Part shown: piece by piece, positions 53,301-63,320 of the stretch
Layout of the letters: every line of letters starts with the position of its first letter
How positions within the stretch are numbered: the first letter of the stretch is position 1
Assembly: GCA_023634235.1 (NCBI GenBank)
Contig: JAMKCF010000011.1
Coordinates: forward strand, 7,669,218-7,733,217
Length of the DNA: 64,000 nt
Reading direction: 5' to 3'
Origin: Pisaster brevispinus
Lineage: Eukaryota; Echinodermata; Asteroidea; Forcipulatida; Asteriidae
Made by a program: the position numbers and the translations under genes
Notes under the pieces: model-generated
Database searches by the model: none
Told to the model about the DNA's origin: nothing
The model's input: the letters and a program-made list of their open reading frames with translations, nothing else

Positions 53301-55881
53301 CAATAGTGCATGAACCCATGGACTCTTGATTCGTGGTAAACGTCTAAAGCATGATTTAAATACAACTTCGGTACATTAACAAAAGTAACATCCAACCATA
53401 AAATGTTTTAAACTGTTGGGTTATTTTTGTGTATTTAAAAGCAGACTGTGGCTCTGCACCAGACACGAATGCTCACAGAAATGTACTTGCAAGGGAGTTA
53501 TTAAAATGTAGATCACGAAGATAAATCTAAGAGATCAAATTAAATTAGTAAGGGGGGAAAGTCTAACAGCTAGGTTTACTCAAGGTGCTACATTATTTAG
53601 CTAACCCCCACAGAAACATGTCAACGTCGAGTGACGGATGCCGTCTCATTTTGAGCAATTTGCAGCGGTAATCTCCCAGCTCTTTTGCAAATTGATTCAA
53701 TGTGCCACCAAGGGCGATTTTCGCTTTGAGGCAAAAATATTCTTGCTTTTGCGGCTGTAAGACAAATCATGCTTTAATGAATTTGCACATAGATTTATTA
53801 TCATTCTTGCACGCCACTTAGCTGATTTTCCCATCAAATTAATTGCTGTGCTCTGATGCCGCGTCTCCGCCCCGTTCAGCAGGTCATGCGTACAGGACTG
53901 CCCCACTCTGTTTCTGATTACAGCCGCACCCCACCACACCTAAAGGAATTATTCGTCACCATGATTTTTGTGCCTGAACATTTTTTTTGCAGGTCGAAAA
54001 GATCTGTTTGGGTAAACTGATCTGCCACAGTTTTTGTTCGTGCATTTTCTCTGATGCTTTAACAAACAATTTATACGAAGTGAGTCTTTTTTTAAATTTA
54101 CACGATGGCAAAATTATAAAGGACATTTGAAAAATAATGCCCATCTATGACCGTCTCCAATGACTCAGCTACATAGAGATCGAACATTTTTTTCGAAATT
54201 GTATAACCACGTTGAAAAATTAATCACCCCGTGTTCCACTGTAGTGTAGACCACAGGTACATACATCAGGTAAATGGTGCTTGTCTGGTGGCTTATCGTC
54301 CATTGTTGCAATGGCCTACTCCAAAGATCAACTTATTGAACCAGCCGGCATGTCTCCATCCGTCTACCTAAAAAAATGTTCGTGTCGAAAAGCGTTCCGT
54401 GCCAACGACACTTTGGAAGGAAATGTGCAACTATGGTAAACAATGGTTTCGGAACTTGCTTTTGGATCACAACTCCAAGTGTCTAGATCTGCCGCGTACA
54501 GCATGCTGACGTTTCATCACAACACAGTTCAACGCTTTCGAGAACACATTAGATAGACACATGTTTAATTTTATCAAAACCTTTCCAGACGTAGTCTTTT
54601 CAGTGTATGCACGTATTTTCTAGTATACATACAAGAATTGCATTCTACCATCTTCGCAGATGAACGAACCTGTACCTCTGCGATCAAGAGCGGTTTTAAG
54701 AAAACTCATTTTAATTAATAAACCGCATCACTAACCGTGTCGTCCCCTTTAAGCATACTGTCAGTAACGGAATCATGCAGTTTGTCTTAAAAGATCATGA
54801 GCTGACTCATCTTTAAGCACTCGATCACTTGGAGATGTTTTTGATCATCGCCTTTCCTCTCAATGTAATCTCTTAAAGTTACATATCTTGCCCAACATCT
54901 TAAAGTGACGTGGGGCGGACCTAGTTACCACAAAGAAAGGCCTCCACTAAATGGATACAGCCATCTTGTGTTTCTTCCATTCGAACCAAACCAACCCCAC
55001 ACTGAGGCTGGCAGGTAAAGTAGTCTGGCTCGTTTTTTGTTTTAAATGATTCTACTTGACACATTATATTGTTACATATATAGGAATTGTGACGAAAAGA
55101 TAACTGTAGAGTATTATTTGTCAATGGACTTACCCTAGGAAACAACACGTATTCGTGGACTACTTTTTTGTATAAGAGGAGCATGGGAAAGGGAGTACAA
55201 ATATCGGGGCTTCCTCCATGATAAAGTGGTACAGCTGAAAGCTGGTGTAATTCCTGCAAATTTTCAAGAGTACCCGAGGGTGTAAGCTATTTCAAATGTT
55301 TTAAATTGCGCGTACTCGAGAACATTTCAAGAACATTGTTTTAACATTGTGAAGGAAACGAGCTCGCGCATATTAACGGGCACAGCGTTCGATTACGCGG
55401 GCGAATTGCAAATGCAGGCAATTTGGCTCATTATACAAAGTACACATTTTACAAATTCTTGAAGAAAAAGCATGCAGGATATTTTGTCATGGTGTTAAAC
55501 CACATTTATCAATCATTAATTCATTCATGCGGTTGAGTCTTGTGAAGTCTAGACCCAGTCATCCAAGCAATTTGAAGAAAACAAATTCTAACATTGTTTA
55601 CAAACTCTTTAATGCTTTTTTTTTTCAGTGAATGAGTGTGTAGCTTTGTGGTCTACATCCATGAACCTTAATTAAACATTTCATCTAACTTCTTGAGTAC
55701 ATAACGTCAACACTGTATTTGTCAAATAACCATCAGCATTTTCAGTCAAAGGATATGAGAGGTGTAAATCGTAAGTCATATTGACTCTTACCTTGGAGAT
55801 CTTGTCTGCAGCGTCAGCTGTGTAAACCAAACAGGCCGCGAAGAAGGCGAGAAAGACCGCTCCAAAGATACACTTCCTCAT
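29002..55881 (-). CDS. ADAMTSL5: ADAMTSL5-like secreted matrix protein (complete coding region, 12 exons)
   Basis: Exons in transcript order: 55881-55792, 40298-40144, 39792-39717, 39126-39036, 37168-37038, 35465-35342, 32629-32543, 31931-31768, 31265-31154, 30715-30521, 30068-30003 and 29363-29002. They join in phase to 550 codons plus TAG. Order of domains: signal peptide (about 1-24), TSP1 repeat (52-110), ADAMTS cysteine-rich domain (about 115-222), spacer (about 223-335), basic linker (345-409), NTR domain (411-532, six Cys). No metalloprotease domain is present, so it is an ADAMTS-like protein. Among ADAMTSLs only ADAMTSL5 ends in an NTR domain, which fixes the likely orthology. Known relatives are extracellular and associate with microfibrils and heparin. 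Human ADAMTSL5 is somewhat shorter (about 470-480 residues). An additional exon hidden in the long first intron cannot be excluded. Confidence 0.9.
29557..29968. mobile_element. hAT-like MITE with perfect 8-bp target duplication
   Basis: The termini are CAGTGTTGT and its complement ACAACACTG. The flanks CACAAATG (29549-29556) and CACAAATG (29969-29976) are identical, the 8-bp duplication typical of hAT. The interior is filled with 'gacttg'-type repeats. It sits in the intron between exons 11 and 12, ending only 34 bp from the exon 11 donor. Confidence 0.85.
30003..30068 (-). CDS. ADAMTSL5: ADAMTSL5-like exon 11: start of the NTR domain
   Basis: The acceptor is 'cttattttcag' and the donor 'gtgagt'. 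It encodes V-R-C-T-K-C-R-K-V-R-G-S-R-T-S-H-F-C-E-N-D-F, the first three NTR cysteines and the basic C-x-x-C start. Confidence 0.92.
30212..30406 (+). mobile_element. tRNA-derived SINE, family B, copy 1, with 14-bp target duplication
   Basis: TAAAATATATTCTG occurs at both 30198-30211 and 30407-30420. The element begins ACTGGCACCCCGATC, has a 50-bp lead, then a tRNA-like head (about 30262-30334) with A box 'tagctcagttgg' and a degenerate B box. A seven-base acceptor pairing (ggctgga/tccagcc) is intact. It ends 'ttattacttgata' without poly-A. Anticodon-loop pairing is broken, so it is not a working tRNA gene. Confidence 0.82.
30521..30715 (-). CDS. ADAMTSL5: ADAMTSL5-like exon 10: Ser/Thr, acidic and Lys-rich linker
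   Basis: The acceptor is 'catgaccgacag' and the donor 'gtaaaa'. It encodes three low-complexity parts: a Ser/Thr/Glu segment, the acidic E-V-D-E-E-E-G-E-E-G, and K-K-K-P-K-K-E-R-G-K-K-K-D-K. This joins the spacer to the NTR domain and is probably a disordered, polyanion-binding linker (inference). Confidence 0.88.
30917..30988 (+). ncRNA. Hammerhead-like motif of a Penelope-like remnant
   Basis: CTGAAGA (30945-30951), a weak stem (ATTAG/ACCAAT region), GAAA (30971-30974), CG and TC. GTGGCAA (30917-30923) can pair with TTGCCAC (30982-30988) as a distal stem I across an asymmetric internal loop. The lead 'ccacctttctcctgaag' is homologous to 'ccagctctttcctgaag' in the motif at 23.8 kb. It lies in the ADAMTSL5-like intron, antisense to the gene. 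Stem II looks decayed. Confidence 0.35.
31154..31265 (-). CDS. ADAMTSL5: ADAMTSL5-like exon 9: end of spacer
   Basis: The acceptor is 'tcttcgtgtag' and the donor 'gtacga'. It encodes I-I-F-R-E-K-N-P-G-V-E-Y-E-Y-W, the conserved closing strand of ADAMTS spacer domains, followed by a Pro/Lys-rich stretch. Confidence 0.92.
31768..31931 (-). CDS. ADAMTSL5: ADAMTSL5-like exon 8: central spacer
   Basis: The acceptor is 'acaatttccag' and the donor 'gtacat'. It encodes G-D-F-I-L-N-G-D-W-I-I-D-W-P-G-D-Y, a hallmark of ADAMTS spacers, then G-T-T-I-V-Y-Q-R with an N-G-S sequon. Confidence 0.93.
32399..32460 (-). repeat. Short repeat shared with 16595-16651
   Basis: The minus strand reads 'caggcaacttggaggctacc', then 'ctgcatgcaaatggaac', matching the plus strand at about 16610-16650 with few changes. 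Element limits are not seen. Confidence 0.45.
32543..32629 (-). CDS. ADAMTSL5: ADAMTSL5-like exon 7: start of spacer
   Basis: The acceptor is 'cttctttag' and the donor 'gtaatt'. It encodes Y-N-R-I-I-M-I-P-A-G-A-N-N-I-R-I-K, the I-P-x-G-A-x-x-I-x-I motif that opens ADAMTS spacers. Confidence 0.93.
32812..33062. mobile_element. Penelope-like fragment with inverted arms
   Basis: The left arm (minus strand) and right arm (plus strand) both read roughly 'catttagccttcgaagaag', 'actctgctatggtc', 'aaacgtcaggcc', facing each other across about 60 bp. The hammerhead-like core is decayed: CUGANGA is changed, and one arm has AAAA for GAAA. Related copies are at 1650 and 8760. Confidence 0.5.
33063..35341. 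other. Intron between ADAMTSL5-like exons 6 and 7, nothing further recognised
   Basis: Read on both strands, I see no domain motif or convincing exon here. Open frames at 33266-33594 and 34659-34973 have no splice context or protein resemblance. Confidence 0.5.
35342..35465 (-). CDS. ADAMTSL5: ADAMTSL5-like exon 6: end of cysteine-rich domain
   Basis: The acceptor is 'cttatttctttag' and the donor 'gtttgt'. It encodes V-G-C-D-G-A-L-N-S, F-D-S-C-G-V-C-G-G-R-N-Q-T-C and Y-S-E-E-Y-P-S-T. The D-x-C-G-V-C-G-G motif is diagnostic for the ADAMTS cysteine-rich region. Confidence 0.95.
35466..37037. other. Intron between exons 5 and 6, nothing recognised beyond a C-run
   Basis: Apart from a poly-C tract at about 36712-36725, no repeat family, exon or RNA motif was identified. 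Confidence 0.5.
37038..37168 (-). CDS. ADAMTSL5: ADAMTSL5-like exon 5: cysteine-rich domain
   Basis: The acceptor is 'ttctttgacag' and the donor 'gtgcga'. It encodes N-E-C-D-L-V-C-Q-T, Y-V-F-N-F-D-H-A-L-D-G-T-R-C and D-M-C-I-D-G-K-C-Q. The D-G-T-x-C and C-I-x-G-x-C motifs are standard for the ADAMTS cysteine-rich domain. Confidence 0.95.
37169..39035. other. Intron between exons 4 and 5
   Basis: Two short blocks resemble each other in inverted orientation: 'ggcccttccatggcataata' near 37361 and 'ttgccatggaagggccgtgg' near 37600. This suggests one palindromic element of about 290 bp, 37330-37640. Otherwise nothing recognised. Confidence 0.4.
39036..39126 (-). CDS. ADAMTSL5: ADAMTSL5-like exon 4: TSP1 end, cysteine-rich start
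   Basis: The acceptor is 'cgattgctgcag' and the donor 'gtaaga'. It encodes P-C-P-A-E-T-Q-D-F-R-E-M-Q-C, the conserved junction after the TSP1 repeat in ADAMTS proteins, then V-E-W-V-P-L-E-G. Confidence 0.94.
39717..39792 (-). CDS. ADAMTSL5: ADAMTSL5-like exon 3: second half of TSP1 repeat
   Basis: The acceptor is 'attttgcag' and the donor 'gtaaaa'. It encodes G-M-P-M-C-E-G-E-S-R-Q-Y-R-S-C-N-T-K, the C-x-G-x-x-x-x-x-x-x-C pattern of TSP1 repeats. Confidence 0.9.
40144..40298 (-). CDS. ADAMTSL5: ADAMTSL5-like exon 2: basic pro-segment and TSP1 start
   Basis: The acceptor is 'gtgtactccag' and the donor 'gtgaac'. Residues 39-42 are R-R-R-R, a possible proprotein convertase site. The TSP1 repeat then starts with W55-x-x-W58-x-x-W61 (C-mannosylation pattern) and C64-S-R-T-C68 (O-fucosylation pattern at Thr67). 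Confidence 0.92.
41106..41304 (+). mobile_element. tRNA-derived SINE, family B, copy 2
   Basis: It shares with 30212-30406 the lead 'actggcaccc...caaagataat', 'agggagaccgcc', the tRNA-like head with A box 'tagctcagttgg' and B box 'ggttcaagtc', and the tail 'gtttattacttgata'. The B box is better preserved here. No target duplication was seen. Confidence 0.75.
42056..42225 (-). mobile_element. tRNA-derived SINE, family B, copy 3 (3' decayed)
   Basis: The minus strand reads 'actggcccccgaacaaag', 'taatagggagaccgcc', 'ggctggatagctcagttgg' and 'tagagcgccggtgcg'. The anticodon-stem-like CCGG/CTGG pairing is better here. The tail is diverged after 'ttctttgctcaa'. It is in opposite orientation to copy 2, about 750 bp away. 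Confidence 0.72.
43540..43690 (+). repeat. Dispersed repeat shared with 25035-25160
   Basis: The order 'atagaagatacaatgaaagt', 'tttcagctgaatactgtgtc', 'tacttg', 'cactgtattttcata', 'aagaac' matches the other copy. No termini identified. Confidence 0.5.
46821..46964. repeat. 36-bp tandem repeat, four units, inside the hAT-like element
   Basis: Units are 'ccgaacactgagtattctg' plus 'atatcagagtatcaagt' with one to three changes each. The period is exactly 36 bp, so reading frames stay open by accident. Confidence 0.9.
47033..47187 (+). mobile_element. MITE family 2 copy nested in a hAT-like element
   Basis: The ends 'ggctcgatttcacagagc' and 'ctttgtgaaatcgagc' are inverted. The interior matches 16745-16896 closely. 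Confidence 0.7.
49812..49885 (+). other. tRNA-like fragment (SINE remnant or tRNA pseudogene)
   Basis: 'ggtctagagtggtatgac' resembles a Pol III A box and 'gtaggttcgaatacc' a B box at tRNA-like spacing. T-stem pairing is imperfect and no acceptor stem was found. No second copy was noticed in the window. Confidence 0.4.
55792..55881 (-). CDS. ADAMTSL5: ADAMTSL5-like exon 1: start codon and signal peptide
   Basis: ATG at 55881-55879 begins M-R-K-C followed by a hydrophobic core (G-A-V-F-L-A-F-F-A-A-C-L-V) and a likely cleavage after A-D-A near residue 24. The donor is 'gtaaga' with phase 0. Upstream, 'ataatttttccag' at about 55898 could be an acceptor for a 5' UTR exon. The link to exon 2 rests on phase and orientation, not on homology. 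Confidence 0.75.
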
Positions 55882-56500
55882 TTTGGGGGGAATTACGCTC
55901 TGGAAAAATTATGAAGAAAGTTAGATGTGAGTGTTGCTGTCACTTATTATTACTTTTGAAAACTCCTCCGACGGTGATGCGAAAAACCAAACACCAATCT
56001 TGCCTTAGAGGAGAGTGTCTTAAGTGGCGGTTATTAACAACTCCCGAGACAATTGTAAGATGTCTCGACACAGATAGCTCCAGTGGGACCAGACGTGCAC
56101 GAACTGCCCAGGTTTTTTTGCAGCCTCCGATCACAGCAAAGTAGCCCAGTTGACTACCACCAAAGTTCTTGATCGCAACCTCTAAAGTCTTGTTGCTATC
56201 TGTCCACTGTATGCGCATATAAAGTCCAAGTATATCACCACACAAGAGTTGACATTCCTTAAAATCGCATGTGCAAAGCTACATAATAAGAGTTGTTGGA
56301 CTTATTATCTCCAAAAATGTTCACTGCGACAGAGATGCTCGGTTTACCGTGGCAGCTCTCTCGGGTAGCTGGTCCGTTATGAGGCTCCCGGTCTGTTGTG
56401 GAGGCAGTCACTGCAATATATGAGCAGTGCACTGTCAGTTCGAGGGATTAGTCAGCCTTGCTGGGTGCCCCGTGAGAGTCTCTCTGGACTGTCTAGCGCA
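55882..56500 (-). promoter_or_regulatory. Probable 5' UTR and promoter region of the ADAMTSL5-like gene
   Basis: On the minus strand a possible non-coding exon could end at the donor-like 'cacg|gtaaac' near 56352 and splice to the acceptor near 55898. A TATA-like 'catatatt' lies near 56415-56422. All of this is inference from short signals. Confidence 0.3.
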
Positions 56501-59500
56501 AAGTTGAACACAGTTACCGCTGCTTCACAACCTACTCATCCGTGACTCACAACAAAACGCCCCGCGCAGTGTGACAAAAGCGCGGCTCAGCCACTCAGAG
56601 AGAGAGAGAGAAGGGGAGCGCTTAACAAGTGATCACTCTCCAAGGCAAGGGGAAATAATGGGGGCGCCTTGGTTTTTTTATGTACTGTACGTTAAGCAAA
56701 GTTCAAAGCTTGTCGGTTTCTGTGTCCATTCACGGTGATTATCAACAATGAACATCGCCGTGTATTACGATTGTTATTACAAGCCGTTAAAATCATACCA
56801 TAAATCATACATTTTGTGGACTTTACTGCAGCACAATAGCGATGCATAAGCAAATGTTAAAATATAGGAATCTGAAATTCGTTTAAGGGGCTGTTCAGCT
56901 TTGTCACACCACGAATTATGTTCGGCGGGATCTGAAGCAGACTGGTGAAAGACGCCATGAGCATGTGCCAAAATGTAGGTTCCGTCAATGAAACTAACTG
57001 ATCATTAAAAATTAACGACACTCATTAATAGTAACTTTGTCATTACTAATTACGTTCGATACAGCCTATGGAGGATAATCCCTCATTGATTTACTTAAGT
57101 CCAATTGGACGCCGGGCTCGATAGCCGCGACGTAAGTGTACATCCCGGGCCGTTGATTGGTCAACGGGTCTCAATGACAGCCAGAATAAACAATATGAAT
57201 ATTTAATGTCGGGCGAAGTTGTTGCATTCCACCGTCTGTCAATAAGTCGATACGGGATCTTAATCCCTGCCCGGGTTGCCCGACATCTTTCCAAGGGAAC
57301 CATGGTTGGGAACGGATCGTAACGAAGGATGAAAGATGACAGATCCAAATGGGTGTTCACCACATGCAGTGCAATATTTTCTAGATCGTATACTTTGTGT
57401 AGTTGTTGGTGCCCCATCCATGCTCAATTACACCATATAGCAATGACATCAATATGTCTCATATAATTATATGCAGACATAACAAAAACAACTTAGATAA
57501 TTAATTAACTGTATATTATGTGGAAATTTTGTCCAAGAGGATATAAAGGGAACGGGTGATGAAAGAGGGGGAGGGGTTGCTGACATTGACACAATTCAGT
57601 TGAATAAAGCTGTCAGATGAGAGGCCGATTAGACCGTGAAAAAATGGCTTAGTGCATCAGGATTTGGATAAATATAAACGGGAATTGGCCAAGCTGTGTC
57701 TTATTTTGTTTCACATTCCTTTTCAAGTCCCAAAACCAAACGCTCGCCAGTAAACCGACACCCTTAAATGTTTACTGTGACTGCCGCGGCGGCAGGCCCG
57801 TCACAATGAGATGTGGACTAGCCACTTTGGCTAGAAATTCGGCGAAAGTCGGTCTTTGTCAAACCGTGGAGGGTCAAACGTAAGGGACAATAAATCGAAG
57901 AGCCCCCTGTGAACGTAAGTGTCACCCCCCTAATCGGTTGTCTCCATCTAAGACGATTATAGCTTATCCCCCATCGATGCTCTTTTGGTGGGGGTGGGAT
58001 GTGCCTCTCAGTAGTGCTGCCTTAGATACACAGCGTAGTTAACCAAGGAGTATTAGCTAATTACTTTACCGTAACTGACGTGTACAGTTAGGCTTGATTG
58101 GCACGGTGTAACTCACATCAAACATGATCTCGTGTAGACTGTTTGTCACACATGGAACCATCCAATTACCTGATGTTGCTGCGGTGTTCTTGGACATTTC
58201 AAGGCCGTACTCGGCACTGTATGGTCACATGGATTGCCCAAGGTCTTAACGGTGTGCCACGCGTCCCACTTCCACGGCGATAATGGGTTGCAGAATAGTA
58301 AACCAAAAACCCTCTTGATTTTAAGAAAATTTTTTCAAGGATTTCTTTAATTTGTGAAATTTGTATCCTTTTCACTCCACAACAAAAACACATCCCGCTG
58401 CGAAAAGACTACGTTTGGGGATTTCCCAGCTCGAAAAAGAATTCTGAGAAGAAACATTTTCCGAGTGATTGTGTCACGATCGCGCGAATACGGATAACGT
58501 TTCCCGCAGAAATAAAAGACAGAATAAGTTAGTCCAATTTGATCCCAACATAATCCAAATTCTCTTATCAAGAGATACAGCCCAATATTGGCCCCACTTG
58601 ATAAAACCATTCTCTGCGAGAGTCTCTTCAACACGAACATAAAAACGATACGATTTTTTATTATAAATTAAATTCAAAATGTATTTATGTCCAGGACAGG
58701 CTTTGACCAAACTTCCAATTTCTCTCAGCGACGGGAATTCAAGTCCAAAATGAGCCTCTCATAGAAATTTAAAGCACATTTGTGATTACCTAGTTAATTA
58801 AAATTCTTCTTTTTTTCGAACCGTAGATAAGACATAATTCCTTGCACTTTTGTTTCGCGTTGCATCAGTTGAGATGGCTGCAGCATATGCAGCACTGCTG
58901 CCGATCAACACAATTAAACAAGGATAACATGATATGACATCCCGCCATAATGCCGCTCAGAAAGATCTCTGCAAGTTGTCAAAACGTCAATCAGCCTGCC
59001 GTTAAAAGAAGAGATTGCTCCCCCGCCCCTGCCGAAAGCAACACACGCCCCAAGATACCATCGCCGATAATGCACGACTCAAAATTAGTCATGTTTCAGC
59101 GGAAACAATACAGTTTATGTCACGAATCGAGAACGGCCTGGCAAGCATCACTGAGTACCAAGGAGCAGTCCTCCAATAGAACAGTGGACGATGAGTTCGC
59201 TGTCAGGAGAAGGAAGTTGGTTTGGCTGTGATATTTAATCTACGCCCTTGGAGCCTGCCAATGTTTTCAAAGTCATGTCTTAGGTAAGACGGGGAGGAAG
59301 GCGAGGCGGTTTGAAGAAAACCACACTCTCGGGGGGCGGGGCGGGGTGGGTGGGGGTGATTTCAAAGACCATCCCCACGTGTGTTCCAATCTCTGTCATA
59401 CAAAATAATGAAAACGAGACTTGAAGGGAAGGTAGCCTGGTGTTAATATGTTAGACCCATATCGCATAGACCTATCTTTATTGTTTCCATCCACCTAATT

Positions 59501-59950
59501 GTTTTTTTTTGGCAGTAACATATGTTTAGCTGTGAGTCACTCAAACCGCTTTGTTTAATTACCCCCATGATCAAGCATTTCTTTGTCTGCTCGTCTGTTT
59601 GTCACGTAATGTAGGCACTCCTTCAATCATTGGTTTCTTGGATGGGTCTCTATTTTGCGAATAATCTATAAAACACAAATTGGCTTCATTATATACATCT
59701 CATTGTTTTTTTTTTTTTTGCCGAAATCAAGCAGCCTCAAAGCATGTTTCGTCTCCTTGTAAAATCAAATCCATTCAAAATGATCTGCTGTGGTGGTAGG
59801 CTACTTCCCAGCAACGTTCAATCAAAGTCTGCGGACTTCCTTCGAACTCTCAGTCGATGCAATTGATAACAAACGCAAATTAATAACAGTCAGTTTTGCG
59901 ACAGTTCGCTCTCAAGCTTGAAATCGTAGAGAAGAGGAAACCGCGACAAA

Positions 59951-60117
59951 GCCCATTTCAAATCACGGCTCCGGCTACGGCTTAGGCTACGGCTTGTGCT
60001 CCGGCTTAGGTTACGACTAATGCATCGTTCGTCATTTAATAGTCTCGTACAGAAAGTGCACATTTTCAAAATTACTGACGGAGTCCAAGCCGAAGCTGCG
60101 GTTTTGAAAACGGCCTA
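59951..60117. mobile_element. MITE family 3 copy (GGCTACGGCT hairpin)
   Basis: The left 'cccatttcaaatcacggctc' pairs imperfectly with the right 'aagctgcggttttgaaaacg' plus 'gcc'. The right arm 'gacggagtccaagccgaag' matches 19246-19379. Confidence 0.5.
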
Positions 60118-61588
60118 CGTGACGAGTTGGAAGGTACATAATAAATAATTGTTTATCTATAAAATAAAAAATGTACATCTTAAAAGAAATAATATTAAAA
60201 AAAAATAAAAAATGTATGTATATATATTATAACACCTATTAAAGATTTTGAAAGTAGTTTTATTGCCAACGAATGCAGTCACAGGCAACTTTTAATCCAG
60301 GAGTTTTGGGTCAAACTCCGGGAGACTATACGGTCATTTGTACTCTCCATCCAGAATTGTTGTTTAATGTTATCCTATAGGCACTCGTATTTCCAGACCG
60401 TAGAAACCCCTGTAAAAGTTATAGCATTGAGGTACAAGACAGTTCTATACATTTTGGCATGCTTTGCAACCGTATAGCCTTGGTCTTATGGGGGGGGGGG
60501 GGAAGAAAAAAATAATGGCAACAGGATAGAAATGTTTCTGTTCTATTGTTTCAATACCACATGTCAGGAGAATCAGATCTTTTAAATTTAATTATGTCAG
60601 CGTGTAGAATATTATTTGATTGACCCTTTGATCGAAATGATTCTGTCCTTGCAAAACACCCAAGAGTCGGGCTGGTAAAAAAAAGGGATATCATGCCCGC
60701 GGCGAACACAACTTTACCGGAGCTTGCTACACTAACCCTCTCCACCGAAAGAAAAAGGTATTAAAACGATTTGCAACACTCGCGAAGCCGATTTCGTCGC
60801 ACAATGGAGTGTTATTCTTGCGTGGCTCATTAGTTTTTCCCACGTCTGCCAATCAACCCAGTAACCCTCAGCACTCTGTCGACGAGCCTATAACGGAGTT
60901 TGGCAATCTGCTACACCTAATTAGGTACCTCTTTTATTTGTTGCAAGGGCGTGGCTGGAGGGGTAACTCGCAAACTGAAGGTTGTTTCGTGTCAATGTAA
61001 GTCGACATTACGGTGTAGATTCACTTGAGTTTGGGTCCCAGAGTCGGGACAAACAGCTGAAGGTTATATTTGTATTCGATAATAATTTGGACGGGATTCT
61101 GAAAGGGGCAAAGATCACCAAACCTCCATGATTGTTATGTGTAAAAGCAATACGTGCTTTCAGGATTTGTTCAGGGATTGGGGAGCTACGTTTTTTTTTA
61201 CTTCTTGTTTAAGCAGTCACTACTAGAGGAGTCTCTCGGTGTAGCCTTGAGCCAGACCAGCCCTAGATTAAGCCTTGGGGAGGTTTGCATTCAGGAAAGT
61301 TGTCATAATGACGGGAAAGCTCGGATTAACGATAAACCTCGAGGTTAGGCCGATCATTGTACGTAACGTTTCCCATGAGCTGATTTTCATTGGCGAATGC
61401 CATTAGTGGGCCACTTTCTGATCTCCAAATAAATACATTGACATCTTTGACTGAGTGGTATAAATAAGCATAGCTTATTTCCCAGACTGTGTAATGTTGA
61501 AGTATAAGTGACCAGTGATATTTGGCGTTATTTCCAAGGAATCTCAGGTGCGAAAGCTAAATGCACATATTTTCTTTTCTCACGGCAA

Positions 61589-61645
61589 AAAACAAACAAA
61601 CAAACAAACAAACACTCCAACAAACAATTCAACAAACAAACAAAT
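61589..61645. repeat. (CAAA)n simple repeat
   Basis: Runs of 'caaacaaacaaacaaaca', partly interrupted, continue to the start of the direct repeat at 61641. Confidence 0.8.
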
Positions 61646-61767
61646 TTGACCAACAATAACCAATTCGTAACACTAATTGTACTAAAAAGCTGTGAATAAA
61701 TGTTAGTCAATTTTAGGCATGTATAATTGAAAATACTGATCAAATTTGACCAACAATAACCAATTCG
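61641..61767. repeat. 27-bp perfect direct repeat spaced exactly 100 bp
   Basis: 'caaatttgaccaacaataac' followed by 'caattcg' occurs at 61641-61667 and again at 61741-61767. The intervening 73 bp are not repeated. It could be a local duplication or a long target duplication. Confidence 0.7.
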
Positions 61768-63147
61768 GTAAAATGACGGTAAAATTAACATTGCCTGTAC
61801 TTTTGGATGTCAACATATCATGCCAATGTAATGCCCGACAGATGAACCTAAGGTGGCCTATTTCTTCCGATTGAATGATATTAAGTAACATCAGTTTCTC
61901 TGAACGGGTACCCTCCTGCATTTAATAACAAAATAACTTGCTATTGACTGAGAATTTCCACTTGTTCCCCCGGGATGTAACACAAACTCAATAAAATGTG
62001 TAGAAAAGGGGAAAAGTTATTGTGCATGTATTTGTCATGCTTCGCAGCCGGCAAAATCGCAATAGCTTCTGAAATAGTTTTCCAATATTGCCAGACCTAT
62101 ACTTGATGCATATTATTTCTTCTTCTTCTTTTTCCAAACTGACCTCTGAAATATCTGTTGTTGTATATAAACAAAAAAACACTTACCCATACTATGCATT
62201 AGTATGTTTTGCAGTCCATTTGTCTTAATTTATTTAGTTGTTTGTCCCTGGGTGAGGCGTCAGTTGTAGACTCGCTTTACCCGAGCCAATAAATGGGCCT
62301 AATATCCTATTGTCTCTTTCAGTGAAACCATTTCTGTAATTTACTATGGATGCAATACAAAACGGTGCTCGTATACTTTAAATGAAGGCCAGTTTATAGA
62401 TAAATGTAATAATATAATACCGCTAAGTGTCCTCTATTAGAGCATGCCTGGCAGCGTCGAATAAAATAGATTACTCAACCGCAAATAAGACAATAATAAT
62501 GAATTTTTGTTTTATCCTTTCACTGCAGTTCACTAAATTAAATCACGCAATGCGTCCTAGAAAATTATGGGCCATTCGGTTGATGGTTGTACGAGCACAA
62601 TTTTCTTGAAGTTTTTTTCTTCTTTTGGAAATCAGCGTTTCTCGTTTCCAGGGTCTCGGCTCAGCTTTGAAGACGGTTATTTCCTAAATCTTAATTGAGT
62701 TGCAGTCCAGACGTTTTCTTCGGGGCTATATTTTTGTCCTCGCAAATAGAGAGTAAAAGCCATGCATAATGTTGTCGTGCACTCCAATTTGAAACCCTCC
62801 TGGACAAAAGTTTGTAGATTCACAGTGTCTCAATTATTGTTGGTTGGTTATACAAGCTACATCATGTCATATTATATGAAGGGACAGATTATAGATGGTT
62901 CTAACTCTTGCACCTTTGGTTCCAACTTTGTTTTATTAATTCCCTGTCATATTTTAGCAATTCGTTGAGTACCACATTTGGTGTATTCCAACCCATTGGG
63001 TTTGTGGGCAAAATGCCTAGAAGTACTTTTGAAAACCTTTTTGAAAACTGTGACCAGCCACTTAAATTTAGGGGGAAAGTGCACCTTTACCACGCTCCTG
63101 CAGCCATGTGATTCCTCCCTTTATTAGCCTACACCCGAAAACTATCA

Positions 63148-63320
63148 GTCAGAATTAACTCAGATTCTGAGTTCCAGGGTGCCCGACCCATTTCTGGGTC
63201 AGGATTCTGCGTCGTTTTGACCCATTTCTTGGTCATTCAGACACTGGTTCCGGGACATACTGACCCAGAAATGGGTCAGGTTCCATGGGATCCGGATCCG
63301 GGTGGATTCTGCTCCGGACC
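63148..63320. mobile_element. MITE family 5 relative
   Basis: It shares 'gtcagaattaactcag', several 'gacccatttctgggtc' palindromes and a 'gggatccg' block with 24075-24291; its termini are decayed. Confidence 0.5.

Larger units (their letters stand above)
40299..55791 (-). other. Long first coding intron (about 15.5 kb) of the ADAMTSL5-like gene
   Basis: Exon 1 ends in phase 0 and exon 2 begins in phase 0, so they can join directly. I found no additional domain-like exon. Contents recognised: SINE family B at 41106 and 42056, a dispersed repeat at 43540, a composite hAT element at 46694, and a tRNA-like fragment at 49812. Most of 50-55 kb looks unique and non-coding. Confidence 0.6.

Noticed and set aside
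58199..58710. Overlapping minus-strand open frames of 64-97 codons upstream of the ADAMTSL5-like gene
   Set aside because: No recognisable domain, signal sequence or splice context; the lengths are within chance expectation.
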